A DNA stretch of 64,000 bases from Sulfurivirga sp964427185 (GTDB lineage Bacteria; Pseudomonadota; Gammaproteobacteria; Thiomicrospirales; Thiomicrospiraceae), in assembly GCA_964427185.1 (NCBI GenBank), contig CAYRSN010000003.1:12546-76545 (forward strand), written 5' to 3'. The notes beneath the pieces were generated by a model that did no database searches, was not told where the DNA came from, and was given only the letters and a program-made list of their open reading frames with translations. Position 1 is the stretch's first letter; each line of letters opens with the position of its first letter. The position numbers and the translations under genes are program-made. This document shows, in pieces, positions 17,662-26,775 of this stretch.

Positions 17662-20600
17662 TTCTCTTGCTCCAATTCAATGTCGATACCCAAGGCACGG
17701 ATTTCTTTACGCAGTACACTGAAAGACTCCGGCATGCCTGGCTCCATATATTGATCTCCATCTACGATATTTTTGTACATACGTGTGCGGCCATTCAGGT
17801 CATCTGACTTCACTGTTAGCATTTCCTGCAAAGTAAAGGCAGCACCATAGGCCTCAAGCGCCCATACTTCCATCTCACCAAAACGCTGTCCACCAAATTG
17901 AGCTTTACCACCCAGTGGCTGCTGCGTTACCAAACTGTAAGGCCCTGTTGAGCGCGCATGCATTTTGTCATCAACCAGATGATTTAGTTTCAACATATAC
18001 ATATAGCCCACCGTCACAGGCCGATCGAACTTCTCACCCGTGCGACCATCAAATAAGGTCATCTGACCACTTTCGGGTAAATCCGCCAGTTTCAACTGCT
18101 TTTTGATCTGCGCCTCTGATGCACCATCAAAAACAGGTGTTGCCATCGGTACACCATTTTTCAAATTGTGTGCCAACTCAAGAACTTCTTCATCAGTGAA
18201 ACTGTCCAAATCTGCAGGCTGACCCTCAGTTTCGTTATAGATTTTTTTCATAAATGCTCGCAGCTCTTCAAGAGCGCGTTGCTGCTCCAGCATTTCGTTA
18301 ATCTTGTCCCCCAAACCTTTTGCTGCCAGCCCCAAATGCGTTTCAAGAATCTGCCCCACATTCATTCGGGACGGAACCCCCAGAGGGTTCAAGCAGATAT
18401 CAACCGGCTGACCATTCTCATCATAGGGCATATCTTCAACCGGCGCGATACGTGAAATCACACCCTTGTTACCATGACGACCCGCCATCTTGTCACCTGG
18501 CTGAATACGGCGCTTCATGGCAACATATACTTTCACCATCTTGGAAACACCTGGAGGCAACTCATCTCCTTGGCTCAATTTTTTACGTTTTTCTTCGTAG
18601 AACTGTTCCAGCTCTTCTTTTTTCTGTACAAGCTGCTGCTGCAATACTTCCAACTGACGCACCAGGTCTTCATTGGACAGCTCCAACTCAAACCATTTTT
18701 CTCGAGGCGTCTCTTTCAGTAAAGTTTTCGTAACCTTCTTCCCGTTATTCAGCTGTTTATTGAGCAACAGCTTTTCCAAACGGTCGTAAACATCATCCTC
18801 CAGAATCTTGTACTGCACATTAATGTCAGCACGAATCTTGGCAAGCTGCTCTTCTCGAATCGCCTTGGCACGAGCATCCAGTTTTACACCTTCACGCGTA
18901 TAAACCTGAACATCAATAACTGTCCCTTCAACACCTTTAGGTACCCGCAAAGAGGTATCCTTCACATCAGAGGCTTTCTCGCCAAAAATCGCCCGCAAGA
19001 GTTTTTCTTCTGGAGAAAGCTGCTGTTCACCTTTAGGAGTTACCTTACCAACCAAAATGTCACCTTGCTTCACCTGTGCACCGATAAAAATCACGCCAGT
19101 TTCATCTAGTTTTGCAAGCGCAGACTCACTGACATTTGGAATATCTGCCGTAATTTCTTCAGGCCCTAATTTAGTATCACGCGCAAGGCAGGTCATTTCT
19201 TCAATATGAATAGTGGTATATCGATCCTGCTCAACAACACGCTCAGAAATAAGAATGGAGTCTTCAAAGTTATATCCATTCCAGGGCACAAAGGCGACTC
19301 GCATGTTTTGCCCCAGCGCCAACTCACCCAAATCGGTAGAAGGACCATCTGCCAGCACATCGCCTTTGGCTATCACATCTCCTGCTTTCACAATCGGGCG
19401 CTGGTTCATACAGGTATTCTGGTTTGAGCGCTGGTATTTCACCAGGTTATAAATATCAACCCCTGTTTCACACTCCTGGATTTCCTCCTCATTCACACGC
19501 ACAACAATCCGTTGCGCATCTGATGAAACAACCACTCCCCCACGGTGAGCAACAACCGTAACACCTGAGTCAATGGCTACTTTACGCTCCATGCCTGTGC
19601 CTACCAATGGCTTATCCGCCTTCACGGTAGGTACGGCCTGACGTTGCATGTTAGACCCCATCAGGGCACGGTTTGCATCATCATGCTCCAAAAATGGAAT
19701 CAGAGAAGCAGCCACAGAAACAATTTGTTGCGGCGCAATATCCATATAGTTCACATCTTTTGCTGAAGCCAATGTGAACTCATTTTTATGGCGTGCTGAA
19801 ACCAAGTCTTCTTTGATTTTTCCGGTTTCATCCACCTCAACATTGGCCTGAGCAATCACATACTGTGCCTCATCAATGGCCGAAATATAATGCACTTCAT
19901 CTGTCACACGGCCATCCACCACCTTGCGATAAGGGGTTTCCAGGAATCCATACTGATTGGTACGCGCATAAACCGCCAATGTATTGATCAACCCGATATT
20001 GGGGCCTTCCGGTGTTTCAATAGGGCACAGACGCCCATAATGCGTAGGATGCACATCTCGTACTTCAAAGCCTGCCCGCTCACGGGTTAAGCCACCCGGC
20101 CCCAGTGCCGACACACGACGCTTATGAGTGATTTCAGATAAAGGGTTGACCTGATCCATAAACTGAGAAAGCTGACTGGAGCCGAAAAACTCCTTAATCG
20201 CCGCTGCAACCGGTTTAGCATTCACTAAGTCTTGGGGCATCAAACCATCCGTTTCAGCGTTATTCAGTCGCTCCTTAACTGCCCGCTCAACTCGCACCAG
20301 ACCAACACGGAAAGCATTCTCTGCCATCTCTCCCACTGCACGAATACGACGGTTGCCCAACGTATCTATATCGTCTGTCGTACTCTTGCCATTACGGATA
20401 TTGATCAACTCTTTAACAACATCAACAATATCATCATTGGTTAAAACACGAGGCCCTTCGTCTGTTTCACGCCCAAGACGGCGGTTAAGTTTCATGCGCC
20501 CAACAACCGTCAGATCATAACGTTCTTCCGAGAAGAAAAGGTCATTGAACAATTGCTCAGCCGTTTCTTTTGTAGGTGGCTCACCTGGACGCATCATGCG

Positions 20601-21725
20601 GTAAATTTCCACTTGAGCTTCCATCTGACTGGTAGTGTGATCGGCAGCCATCGTGCGGGAAATATAATCCCCAGCTTCCAGCTCATCAACATAAAGCACT
20701 TTAAATACCAGAGCATTTTGCTTAGACAGCTGCTCGGCTATTTCAGGCGTAATGACACTATTTGCCTGAACCAGAATCTCTCCGGTTTCTGTGTCAACAA
20801 CATCTTCACCAGCCACTTTACCGATAACATACTCTTCCGGCACGTCCAACCACTCAACACCAGCCTCTTTAAACTGCTTGATTGTACGGCTGGTAATTTT
20901 CTTGCCTGCTTTCACCAACACTTTGTCACCGGCCACAATATCAAAAGTAGCTGTTTGCCCTTTCAAGTGCTCCGGGTTAACTTTGATTTTGAAATGACCT
21001 TTTTCCACTTTAATATCGGTCATCTCAAAGAACATTTCTAAAATCTGCTGGTTGTCATATCCCATTGCTCTAAGCAAAACGGTCACAGGCAGTTTGCGGC
21101 GACGGTCAATGCGAGCATAAACCAGGTCATTCTGGTCAAATTCAAAATCTAGCCATGAGCCTCTATATGGAATAATGCGTGCATTAAACAGCACCTTGCC
21201 TGAGCTACTTGACTTACCTTTATCACTGTCAAACACCACACCCGGAGACCGGTGTAGCTGAGTGACGATAACCCGTTCAGTACCATTGATCACAAAGGTA
21301 CCTGTTTCTGTCATCAAAGGAACATCTCCCAGATAGACAACCTGCTCTTTGACATCCTTTATTTTCTTTTTCTTATTTGCACCGACAGTATCTTTGTCGT
21401 ACAGCACAACTCGCATCTTGACACGCAAAGGCGCATCATAAGTCACTCCGCGAAGCTTACATTCACGCACATCAAACTCTGGCTGCCCAACTTCATAGCT
21501 TACGAACTCAAGGTCTGCTGTGCCAGCTACACCATGAATAGGGAAAATGGACTTAAATGCAGCCTGCAAACCAACTTCTTTGCGTTTTTCAGGCGAAACA
21601 TCCAGCTGAAGAAACTCAGCGTAAGAGCTTTTCTGTAAAGATAGAAGATAGGGCACATCCAAAATAGATGGACGTTTAGCGAAATTCTTACGTACGCGTT
21701 TTTTTTCTGTCAGAGAGTAGGCCAT
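17658..21725 (-). CDS. rpoB: RNA polymerase subunit beta
   Basis: 1355 residues. The rifampicin-binding cluster SSQLSQFMDQVNPLSEITHK and RRVSALGPGGL has the sensitive-type residues (D516, H526 and S531 in E. coli numbering). The PPGVSKMVKVYVAMKR and GDKMAGRHGNKGV motifs of the catalytic core are intact. It is separated from rplL by a 215-bp leader with two hairpins. Confidence 0.98.
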   Translation of the reverse strand: MAYSLTEKKRVRKNFAKRPSILDVPYLLSLQKSSYAEFLQLDVSPEKRKEVGLQAAFKSIFPIHGVAGTADLEFVSYEVGQPEFDVRECKLRGVTYDAPLRVKMRVVLYDKDTVGANKKKKIKDVKEQVVYLGDVPLMTETGTFVINGTERVIVTQLHRSPGVVFDSDKGKSSSSGKVLFNARIIPYRGSWLDFEFDQNDLVYARIDRRRKLPVTVLLRAMGYDNQQILEMFFEMTDIKVEKGHFKIKVNPEHLKGQTATFDIVAGDKVLVKAGKKITSRTIKQFKEAGVEWLDVPEEYVIGKVAGEDVVDTETGEILVQANSVITPEIAEQLSKQNALVFKVLYVDELEAGDYISRTMAADHTTSQMEAQVEIYRMMRPGEPPTKETAEQLFNDLFFSEERYDLTVVGRMKLNRRLGRETDEGPRVLTNDDIVDVVKELINIRNGKSTTDDIDTLGNRRIRAVGEMAENAFRVGLVRVERAVKERLNNAETDGLMPQDLVNAKPVAAAIKEFFGSSQLSQFMDQVNPLSEITHKRRVSALGPGGLTRERAGFEVRDVHPTHYGRLCPIETPEGPNIGLINTLAVYARTNQYGFLETPYRKVVDGRVTDEVHYISAIDEAQYVIAQANVEVDETGKIKEDLVSARHKNEFTLASAKDVNYMDIAPQQIVSVAASLIPFLEHDDANRALMGSNMQRQAVPTVKADKPLVGTGMERKVAIDSGVTVVAHRGGVVVSSDAQRIVVRVNEEEIQECETGVDIYNLVKYQRSNQNTCMNQRPIVKAGDVIAKGDVLADGPSTDLGELALGQNMRVAFVPWNGYNFEDSILISERVVEQDRYTTIHIEEMTCLARDTKLGPEEITADIPNVSESALAKLDETGVIFIGAQVKQGDILVGKVTPKGEQQLSPEEKLLRAIFGEKASDVKDTSLRVPKGVEGTVIDVQVYTREGVKLDARAKAIREEQLAKIRADINVQYKILEDDVYDRLEKLLLNKQLNNGKKVTKTLLKETPREKWFELELSNEDLVRQLEVLQQQLVQKKEELEQFYEEKRKKLSQGDELPPGVSKMVKVYVAMKRRIQPGDKMAGRHGNKGVISRIAPVEDMPYDENGQPVDICLNPLGVPSRMNVGQILETHLGLAAKGLGDKINEMLEQQRALEELRAFMKKIYNETEGQPADLDSFTDEEVLELAHNLKNGVPMATPVFDGASEAQIKKQLKLADLPESGQMTLFDGRTGEKFDRPVTVGYMYMLKLNHLVDDKMHARSTGPYSLVTQQPLGGKAQFGGQRFGEMEVWALEAYGAAFTLQEMLTVKSDDLNGRTRMYKNIVDGDQYMEPGMPESFSVLRKEIRALGIDIELEQEK

Positions 21726-21811
21726 TTTTACCTCGAGGACTCACTATAATGGTTGAAAAGTGTGGTTTCCCCACTTCCCCATGCAGATATCAAGAGCCAT
21801 CTGCGTGCTCA

Positions 21812-21860
21812 CTAAACTTATAGGCTTTAATGTGGTAATAACTAAAGCCCATAAGTTTAG
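21812..21860 (-). promoter_or_regulatory. Long hairpin in rplL-rpoB gap, candidate RNase III site
   Basis: A 10-bp arm (CTAAACTTAT / ATAAGTTTAG) and a 7-bp arm (GGCTTTA / TAAAGCC) stack with one A/C mismatch around a 13-base loop. No T run follows. E. coli has an RNase III processing site in the same gap, so this extended stem is a candidate for the same role. That is inferred by position and shape only. Confidence 0.5.
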
Positions 21861-21877
21861 CTGGCAGAAAGCACGAA

Positions 21878-21903
21878 AAGGCCGGTGGAAATCCACCAGC
21901 CTT
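21878..21903 (-). terminator. Attenuator-like terminator between rplL and rpoB
   Basis: The minus-strand RNA can fold a 12-bp stem with one G-U pair around a 2-base loop (plus strand AAGGCCGGTGGA at 21878-21889 and TCCACCAGCCTT at 21892-21903), followed by TTTT. It lies 38 bases past the rplL stop. A partial terminator at this position would set the ratio of L7/L12 to RNA polymerase, as known in E. coli. Confidence 0.65.
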
Positions 21904-21940
21904 ATCATGCTGCTACAAAGCGCAGCTTATACAGAAGCGA

Positions 21941-22324
21941 TTACTTAACTTCAGCTTCTGCACCTGCTTCTTCAAGCTGCTTCTTAATTTCTTCAGCTTC
22001 TTCCTTAGAAACACCTTCTTTCAGAACGGTTGGCGCAGATTCTACAGCTTCCTTAGCTTCTTTCAGACCCAGGCCTGTAATCGCACGTACTGCTTTAATC
22101 GCAGCAACCTTGTTACCGCCTGCAGACTTCAGTACAACATCAAACTCAGTCTTCTCTTCAGCACCGCCAGCATCACCACCTGCTGCAGGTGCAGCAACAG
22201 CAACAGCCGCAGCAGCAGCTGAAACGCCGAACTTTTCTTCCATTGCTTCAACCAGCTCAACAACTTCCATTACGGACATGTTGGCAATCGCTTCCAAAAT
22301 ATCGTCTTTAGTCAAATCTGCCAT
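21941..22324 (-). CDS. rplL: 50S ribosomal protein L7/L12
   Basis: 127 residues from the ATG at 22324 (MADLTKDDILEAIANMSVME), preceded by GGGAGAA. A TTG five codons earlier is unlikely. There is an N-terminal dimerisation domain, an alanine-rich hinge (about 40-55), and the C-terminal factor-binding domain with GLGLKEAKEAVESAP. It recruits translational GTPases to the ribosome stalk. Confidence 0.97.
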   Translation of the reverse strand: MADLTKDDILEAIANMSVMEVVELVEAMEEKFGVSAAAAAVAVAAPAAGGDAGGAEEKTEFDVVLKSAGGNKVAAIKAVRAITGLGLKEAKEAVESAPTVLKEGVSKEEAEEIKKQLEEAGAEAEVK

Positions 22325-22373
22325 GTTGATTTCTCCCAACTAATAAGTGAAATGTAAAATTTTATTAAGTAAA

Positions 22374-22901
22374 TTATGCTGCTTCTTTTTTGTCCTTGAT
22401 CGCTGCAACCGTGCGAACAAGCTTGCCAGGAACCTCGTTGAGCGTCTTCGCCAACTGCTCCACTGGCGCTTTCATCACGAACATCAGCTTACTCAAGGCC
22501 TCGTCATAAGTCGGCAACGAAGCAACCGCATCAAGCTCACTACCAGGCATTGCACCATTACCAATGGACAACACTTTAGGTTCCAGCGCAGGCACTTCCT
22601 TACGGAAAGCCTTCACAATACGCGCGGCAGAACCCGGGTCTTCCATTGAGATAACCAGCACAAGTGGCCCAACCAGTTTGTCTCCAATATCTTCAAACTG
22701 AGTGCCTTGTAAAGCACGACGCGTCAGCGTATTTTTAACAACACGCACGACCACGCCTGCTTCCCGCGCCTGGCGACGCAATGCGGTCATCTGCTCCACT
22801 GTCAACCCGCGATATTCAGCAGCCACAATCGAATAAGCGCTCTCTGCAAGAGCATGCACTTCTTCGACAATGCGCTTTTTATCTTCGAGCTTCAGAGCCA
22901 T
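22374..22901 (-). CDS. rplJ: 50S ribosomal protein L10
   Basis: 175 residues. It contains VEEVHALAESAYSIVAAEYR, the TRRALQGTQFEDI block and a C-terminal helix that carries L7/L12 dimers. L10, with L12, represses its own mRNA by binding the leader RNA. A structured 171-bp leader lies directly upstream. Confidence 0.97.
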   Translation of the reverse strand: MALKLEDKKRIVEEVHALAESAYSIVAAEYRGLTVEQMTALRRQAREAGVVVRVVKNTLTRRALQGTQFEDIGDKLVGPLVLVISMEDPGSAARIVKAFRKEVPALEPKVLSIGNGAMPGSELDAVASLPTYDEALSKLMFVMKAPVEQLAKTLNEVPGKLVRTVAAIKDKKEAA

Positions 22902-23072
22902 ATAACCTCCAATCTAAGGCTTGCGCCTCCTCCATCTACATAGGCGAATTTTAAGCCTCGACCATCGAGACACCTATGGTCTGCGATGGGTTTCACCATA
23001 GTCGGAGAAATCCCAATCGCACTGACGGCTTACGCCGCTGGGCAAGCGCCCAAATGCCTCATCTTAAAAAGA
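22902..23072 (-). ncRNA. L10 leader region (rplJL autoregulatory leader)
   Basis: The 171-bp gap between rplA and rplJ is rich in complementary segments on the minus strand, for example GGGCGCTTGCCC, GGCGTAAGCCGTC and GACCAT / ATGGTC. It ends in GGAGG just before the rplJ ATG. This is the position of the conserved ribosomal L10 leader that L10(L12)4 binds. I recognise it by position and general pattern and have not run a covariance search. Confidence 0.55.
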
Positions 23073-23768
23073 TCAAGCATCCAAACTTGCTGTATCCACA
23101 GTAATACCAGGACCCATCGTGCTACTTACCGCAACTTTCTTCAGATAAACACCTTTTGCGGAAGAGGGTCTTAGTTTTTGAAGATCACTTAACAAAGCTT
23201 CCAAGTTTTCTTTCAGTTGCTCAGGCGTAAAGCTGGCTTTACCGATTGGCGCATGAACGATACCTGCCTTATCTACCCGGTAACGCACTTGACCTGCTTT
23301 AGCATTTTTAACAGCCTCTGCCACATTCGGCGTGACCGTGCCTGTTTTAGGATTAGGCATTAAGCCGCGTGGCCCCAGAATCTGACCTAACTGCCCCACA
23401 ACACGCATCGCATCAGGACTTGCAACTACCACGTCAAAATCCATCATGCCTTTTTTAATCTCTTCCGCCAGGTCTTCCATGCCTACATAGTCGGCACCCG
23501 CAGCCTTTGCTGCTTCAGCTTGCGCCTCACCTGTAAACACCGCAACCTTAACGTTTTTACCCGTGCCATGTGGCAGCACTGTAGCACCCCGAACAACCTG
23601 ATCTGATTTACGAGGATCCACACCCAAACGAATCGCAGCATCCACAGACTCATCAAATTTGGCGGTCGCAAACTCTTTCACCAAATTAAAGGCATCTTCT
23701 GCACTATAAACCTTGGTGGTATCCAGCTTTTCCTTGATCAATTTTTGCTTTTTTGTCAGCTTTGCCAT
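23073..23768 (-). CDS. rplA: 50S ribosomal protein L1
   Basis: 231 residues with RLGVDPRKSDQVVRGATVLP, the GPRGLMPNPKTGTVT motif and the terminal STMGPGITVDTASL. It is the stalk protein that moves E-site tRNA. In many bacteria L1 represses the L11-L1 message. Three bases separate it from rplK. Confidence 0.98.
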   Translation of the reverse strand: MAKLTKKQKLIKEKLDTTKVYSAEDAFNLVKEFATAKFDESVDAAIRLGVDPRKSDQVVRGATVLPHGTGKNVKVAVFTGEAQAEAAKAAGADYVGMEDLAEEIKKGMMDFDVVVASPDAMRVVGQLGQILGPRGLMPNPKTGTVTPNVAEAVKNAKAGQVRYRVDKAGIVHAPIGKASFTPEQLKENLEALLSDLQKLRPSSAKGVYLKKVAVSSTMGPGITVDTASLDA

Positions 23769-23771
23769 CTA

Positions 23772-24203
23772 TCAACCCTCCACCACATCGATGCCCATGC
23801 TGCGCGCAGAGCCTTCGATAATCTTCATCGCAGCATCAATATCATTTGCATTCAAGTCCGGCATCTTCAGCTCAGCAATTTCTTTAATCTGAGCTTTTGT
23901 TACCTTGCCCACCTTGTCCAAGTTAGGCACGCTGCTTCCTTTCTGGACACCGGCTGCTTTTTTCAACAGGAATGATGCTGGCGGAGTCTTAACAACAAAG
24001 CTAAATGAACGGTCGTTATATACCGTGATAATAACAGGCACTGGCATGCCTTTGTCCATGCTCTGCGTTTGTGCATTAAATGCCTTACAGAACTCCATAA
24101 TATTTACACCGTGCTGACCCAAAGCAGGACCAACCGGTGGTGAAGGGTTTGCACTGCCTGCAGGCACTTGCAGCTTAATATAGGCTTCTACTTTTTTCGC
24201 CAT
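23772..24203 (-). CDS. rplK: 50S ribosomal protein L11
   Basis: 143 residues. It has the proline-rich N-terminal QVPAGSANPSPPVGPALGQH and the rRNA-binding C-terminus (MKIIEGSARSMGIDVVEG). L11 forms the GTPase-associated centre and is needed for RelA activation. Precedes rplA in the rplKAJL-rpoBC operon. Confidence 0.98.
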   Translation of the reverse strand: MAKKVEAYIKLQVPAGSANPSPPVGPALGQHGVNIMEFCKAFNAQTQSMDKGMPVPVIITVYNDRSFSFVVKTPPASFLLKKAAGVQKGSSVPNLDKVGKVTKAQIKEIAELKMPDLNANDIDAAMKIIEGSARSMGIDVVEG

Positions 24204-24257
24204 AACGTTCTCCTTTAATGGGTTAAAACGCCTCTCGGCTCCCCAAGCTTTTCAAAA

Positions 24258-24791
24258 CTAGAGCTTCTCAACCTGAGAGAAGTCCAGCTCAACAGGCGTG
24301 GAACGCCCAAAAATCAACACCGACACCTGAAGCTTGCTTTTGTCATAATCCACCCCCTCGACAACAGCTTCAAAGTCAGTAAAGGGTCCATCAATTACTC
24401 GAACCATTTCTCCAGGTTCGAATAACACTTTAGGACGCGGCTTATCAACCACCTCCTCCACCTTCTGGAGAATGCGATCCACTTCTTTCTGCGTAATTGG
24501 CGCCGGACGCTCTGGTGTGCCGCCAATAAACCCCATCACCTGAGGCACACTTTTCACCAGATGCCAGCTATCCTCGTTCATGTCCATCTCTACCAGGACA
24601 TATCCTGGAAAAAACTTTCGCTCACTCTTGCGCTTTTTGCCATCCTTGACTTCAACCACCTCTTCCGAGGGCACAAGAATTCGCCCAAAGCAGTCATCAA
24701 GCCCTGCACGCTCAATATATTCCTGCAACGCTTTTTTTACCTTATTCTCATACCCAGAATAAGCATGAACCACATACCATCGTTTTGCCAT
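24258..24791 (-). CDS. nusG: Transcription termination/antitermination factor NusG
   Basis: 177 residues. The NGN domain has RWYVVHAYSGYENKVKKALQ, FFPGYVLVEMDMN and MGFIGGTPERPAPI. The C-terminal KOW domain has GEMVRVIDGPFTDFEAVVEG. NusG binds the beta-prime clamp and links RNA polymerase to Rho or S10. One base after secE. Confidence 0.97.
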   Translation of the reverse strand: MAKRWYVVHAYSGYENKVKKALQEYIERAGLDDCFGRILVPSEEVVEVKDGKKRKSERKFFPGYVLVEMDMNEDSWHLVKSVPQVMGFIGGTPERPAPITQKEVDRILQKVEEVVDKPRPKVLFEPGEMVRVIDGPFTDFEAVVEGVDYDKSKLQVSVLIFGRSTPVELDFSQVEKL

Positions 24792-24792
24792 T

Positions 24793-25182
24793 TCAGCCTC
24801 CGCGCCCTGTTAGCCACTGGATGGCCCACAAGAAAAACATATCCACCAACCAAAGAAAAATACCCATTACAATCACCACGATCACTATCATAAGCGTGGT
24901 TTGCAATGTTTCCTTTCGGGTTGGCCATACCACAAGACGCAGCTCTTTGCGTGTTTCTTGCAACCCCCCCCACCAGCGCTGCCCAAGCGGTGCCAAATAA
25001 AACAGGTATCCTCCCACACCCAGAGCCAACAACAAAACCCCTGCCCTTACAGCGAGATGTTGATCTCCAAGCATGTAATACGCAATGACACCAGACAGAA
25101 CTATAACAATAGATACGATCAGCTTTACCTGACCCTGCGAACTGACTTGATCTGTCTCTACCGTATGATGACGCTTACTCAT
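24793..25182 (-). CDS. secE: Preprotein translocase subunit SecE
   Basis: 129 residues from the ATG at 25182 (MSKRHHTVETDQVSSQGQVK). There are three predicted membrane segments (about residues 18-36, 43-62 and 95-120), the long gammaproteobacterial form. The conserved cytoplasmic block LRLVVWPTRKETLQTT precedes the last segment. SecE clamps the SecY channel. Paired with nusG as usual. Confidence 0.95.
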   Translation of the reverse strand: MSKRHHTVETDQVSSQGQVKLIVSIVIVLSGVIAYYMLGDQHLAVRAGVLLLALGVGGYLFYLAPLGQRWWGGLQETRKELRLVVWPTRKETLQTTLMIVIVVIVMGIFLWLVDMFFLWAIQWLTGRGG

Positions 25183-25195
25183 GACCGCCTTCAAT

Positions 25196-25223
25196 AAAAA
25201 CGACCTGCCTAAAGGCAAGTCGT
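25196..25223 (-). terminator. Terminator/attenuator between tRNA-Trp and secE
   Basis: The minus-strand RNA forms a 10-bp stem with one G-U pair (ACGACTTGCC / GGCAGGTCGT) and a TTTA loop, followed by TTTTTATT. It begins about 8 bases after tRNA-Trp and ends only 14 bases before the secE ATG. I see no clear promoter between it and secE, so it must be leaky or regulated. Confidence 0.7.
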
Positions 25224-25230
25224 AGAAATA

Positions 25231-25307
25231 TGGCAGGGGCAGTAGGATTCGAACCTACAACCTGCGGATTTGGAATCCGCTGCTCTACCAATTAGAGCTA
25301 TACCCCT
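25231..25307 (-). tRNA. tRNA-Trp (anticodon CCA)
   Basis: The acceptor AGGGGTA pairs with TGCCCCT, the anticodon arm is CGGATTCCAAATCCG, and the T-loop is GTTCGAATC. The 3' CCA is encoded. Its position between tufB and secE is the same as in Pseudomonas-type gammaproteobacteria. Confidence 0.97.
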
Positions 25308-25321
25308 ATAATGAAATAATG

Positions 25322-25347
25322 AAAAAGGGGGACTATACCATCCCCCT
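25322..25347 (-). terminator. tufB terminator
   Basis: Minus strand AGGGGGA, 8-base loop, TCCCCCT, then TTTT. It lies 21 bases after the tufB stop and before tRNA-Trp. Confidence 0.75.
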
Positions 25348-25367
25348 CACAAGTTTTCAAGAACCGC

Positions 25368-26558
25368 TTACTCGATCACTTTAGCAACAACACCTGCGCC
25401 AACGGTGCGACCGCCTTCACGGATCGCAAAACGCAGACCTTCGTCCATCGCGATTGGAGCAATCAGCTCTACTGACATCTGAACGTTGTCACCAGGCATG
25501 ACCATTTCTACACCTTCTGGTAGTTGACATGCACCGGTTACGTCTGTTGTACGGAAGTAGAACTGTGGACGGTAGCCATTGAAGAATGGGGTGTGACGAC
25601 CACCTTCTTCTTTGGTCAGCACGTATACTTCTGCTTCGAATTTGGTGTGTGGATTGATGGTGCCTGGCTGTGCCAGTACCTGGCCACGCTCTACTTCTTC
25701 ACGCTTGGTGCCACGCAGTAGCACACCTACGTTATCACCCGCCACGCCTTCGTCCAGAAGTTTACGGAACATTTCTACACCGGTTACGGTGGTCTTTTGT
25801 GTTGGACGAATACCTACGATTTCTACTTCGTCACCTACACGAACGATACCGGTTTCAATACGACCGGTTACTACGGTACCACGTCCCTGGATGGAGAATA
25901 CGTCTTCAATCGGCATCAAGAACGGCTTGTCTGTGTCACGCTCTGGGGTCGGGATGTATTCGTCCATGGCGTTAACCAGACGCTCAATGGAGGGCTCTCC
26001 AATCTCTGAGGTGTCACCTTCAATGGCTTTCAGGGCTGAACCTGTAATAACAGGAACATCGTCTCCGGGGAAGTCGTATTCGCTCAGTAGTTCACGCACT
26101 TCCATTTCAACCAGTTCGAGCAGCTCTTCGTCGTCTACCATGTCTGCTTTGTTGAGGTATACGACGATGTAAGGTACACCTACCTGACGAGATAGCAGGA
26201 TGTGTTCACGGGTCTGTGGCATAGGACCATCTGCTGCTGACACAACCAGGATGGCACCATCCATCTGGGCTGCACCTGTGATCATGTTTTTGACGTAGTC
26301 GGCGTGACCCGGACAGTCTACGTGGGCGTAGTGACGATTCTCTGATTCGTATTCTACGTGTGCTGTAGAGATGGTAATACCACGCGCACGCTCTTCCGGT
26401 GCGTTGTCAATCTGGTCGTATGCTTTGGTTTCACCACCAAATTTCTTGCCCTGAACAATGGTCAGTGCCGCTGTCAGTGTGGTCTTGCCGTGGTCTACGT
26501 GACCAATTGTGCCCACGTTTACGTGGGGTTTCGTACGCTCAAACTTTTCCTTTGCCAT
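25368..26558 (-). CDS. tufB: Elongation factor Tu, copy B
   Basis: 396 residues, identical in sequence to the copy at 8972-10162. The same GTP-binding motifs are present (GHVDHGKT, DCPGH, NKAD). It lies downstream of tRNA-Tyr, tRNA-Gly and tRNA-Thr, so the message is probably released by tRNA processing. Stop is TAA, unlike TGA in the other copy. It supplies EF-Tu beside the tRNAs it carries. Confidence 0.98.
   Translation of the reverse strand: MAKEKFERTKPHVNVGTIGHVDHGKTTLTAALTIVQGKKFGGETKAYDQIDNAPEERARGITISTAHVEYESENRHYAHVDCPGHADYVKNMITGAAQMDGAILVVSAADGPMPQTREHILLSRQVGVPYIVVYLNKADMVDDEELLELVEMEVRELLSEYDFPGDDVPVITGSALKAIEGDTSEIGEPSIERLVNAMDEYIPTPERDTDKPFLMPIEDVFSIQGRGTVVTGRIETGIVRVGDEVEIVGIRPTQKTTVTGVEMFRKLLDEGVAGDNVGVLLRGTKREEVERGQVLAQPGTINPHTKFEAEVYVLTKEEGGRHTPFFNGYRPQFYFRTTDVTGACQLPEGVEMVMPGDNVQMSVELIAPIAMDEGLRFAIREGGRTVGAGVVAKVIE
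25371..26558. repeat. Long direct repeat, tuf copy B (partner 8975-10162)
   Basis: Second copy of the 1.19-kb direct repeat formed by the two tuf genes. Identity stops at the ATG on one side and inside the stop codon on the other. It is a potential site of recombination between the two loci. Confidence 0.9.
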
Positions 26559-26616
26559 GTCAAAGACCCTGTTTTATAAACTTAAACAACCGGCACGATG
26601 ACCGGCTTCGAAAATC

Positions 26617-26692
26617 TGGAGCTCCCGACCAGGATCGAACTGGTGACCTCATCCTTACCATGGATGCGCTCTACCAACTGAGCTACGGGAGC
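26617..26692 (-). tRNA. tRNA-Thr (anticodon GGT)
   Basis: The acceptor GCTCCCG pairs with CGGGAGC, the anticodon arm is CATCCATGGTAAGGATG, and CCA is encoded. It is the last tRNA before tufB, 58 bases upstream of the tufB ATG. Confidence 0.97.
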
Positions 26693-26695
26693 AAA

Positions 26696-26770
26696 TGGAG
26701 CGGGCGATGGGAATCGAACCCACGTCATCGGCTTGGAAGGCCGAGGTAATAGCCACTATACGACGCCCGC
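26696..26770 (-). tRNA. tRNA-Gly (anticodon TCC)
   Basis: The acceptor GCGGGCG pairs with CGCCCGC, the anticodon loop CTTCCAA sits within CGGCCTTCCAAGCCG, and CCA is encoded. Three bases separate it from tRNA-Thr. Confidence 0.97.
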
Positions 26771-26775
26771 GAAAA

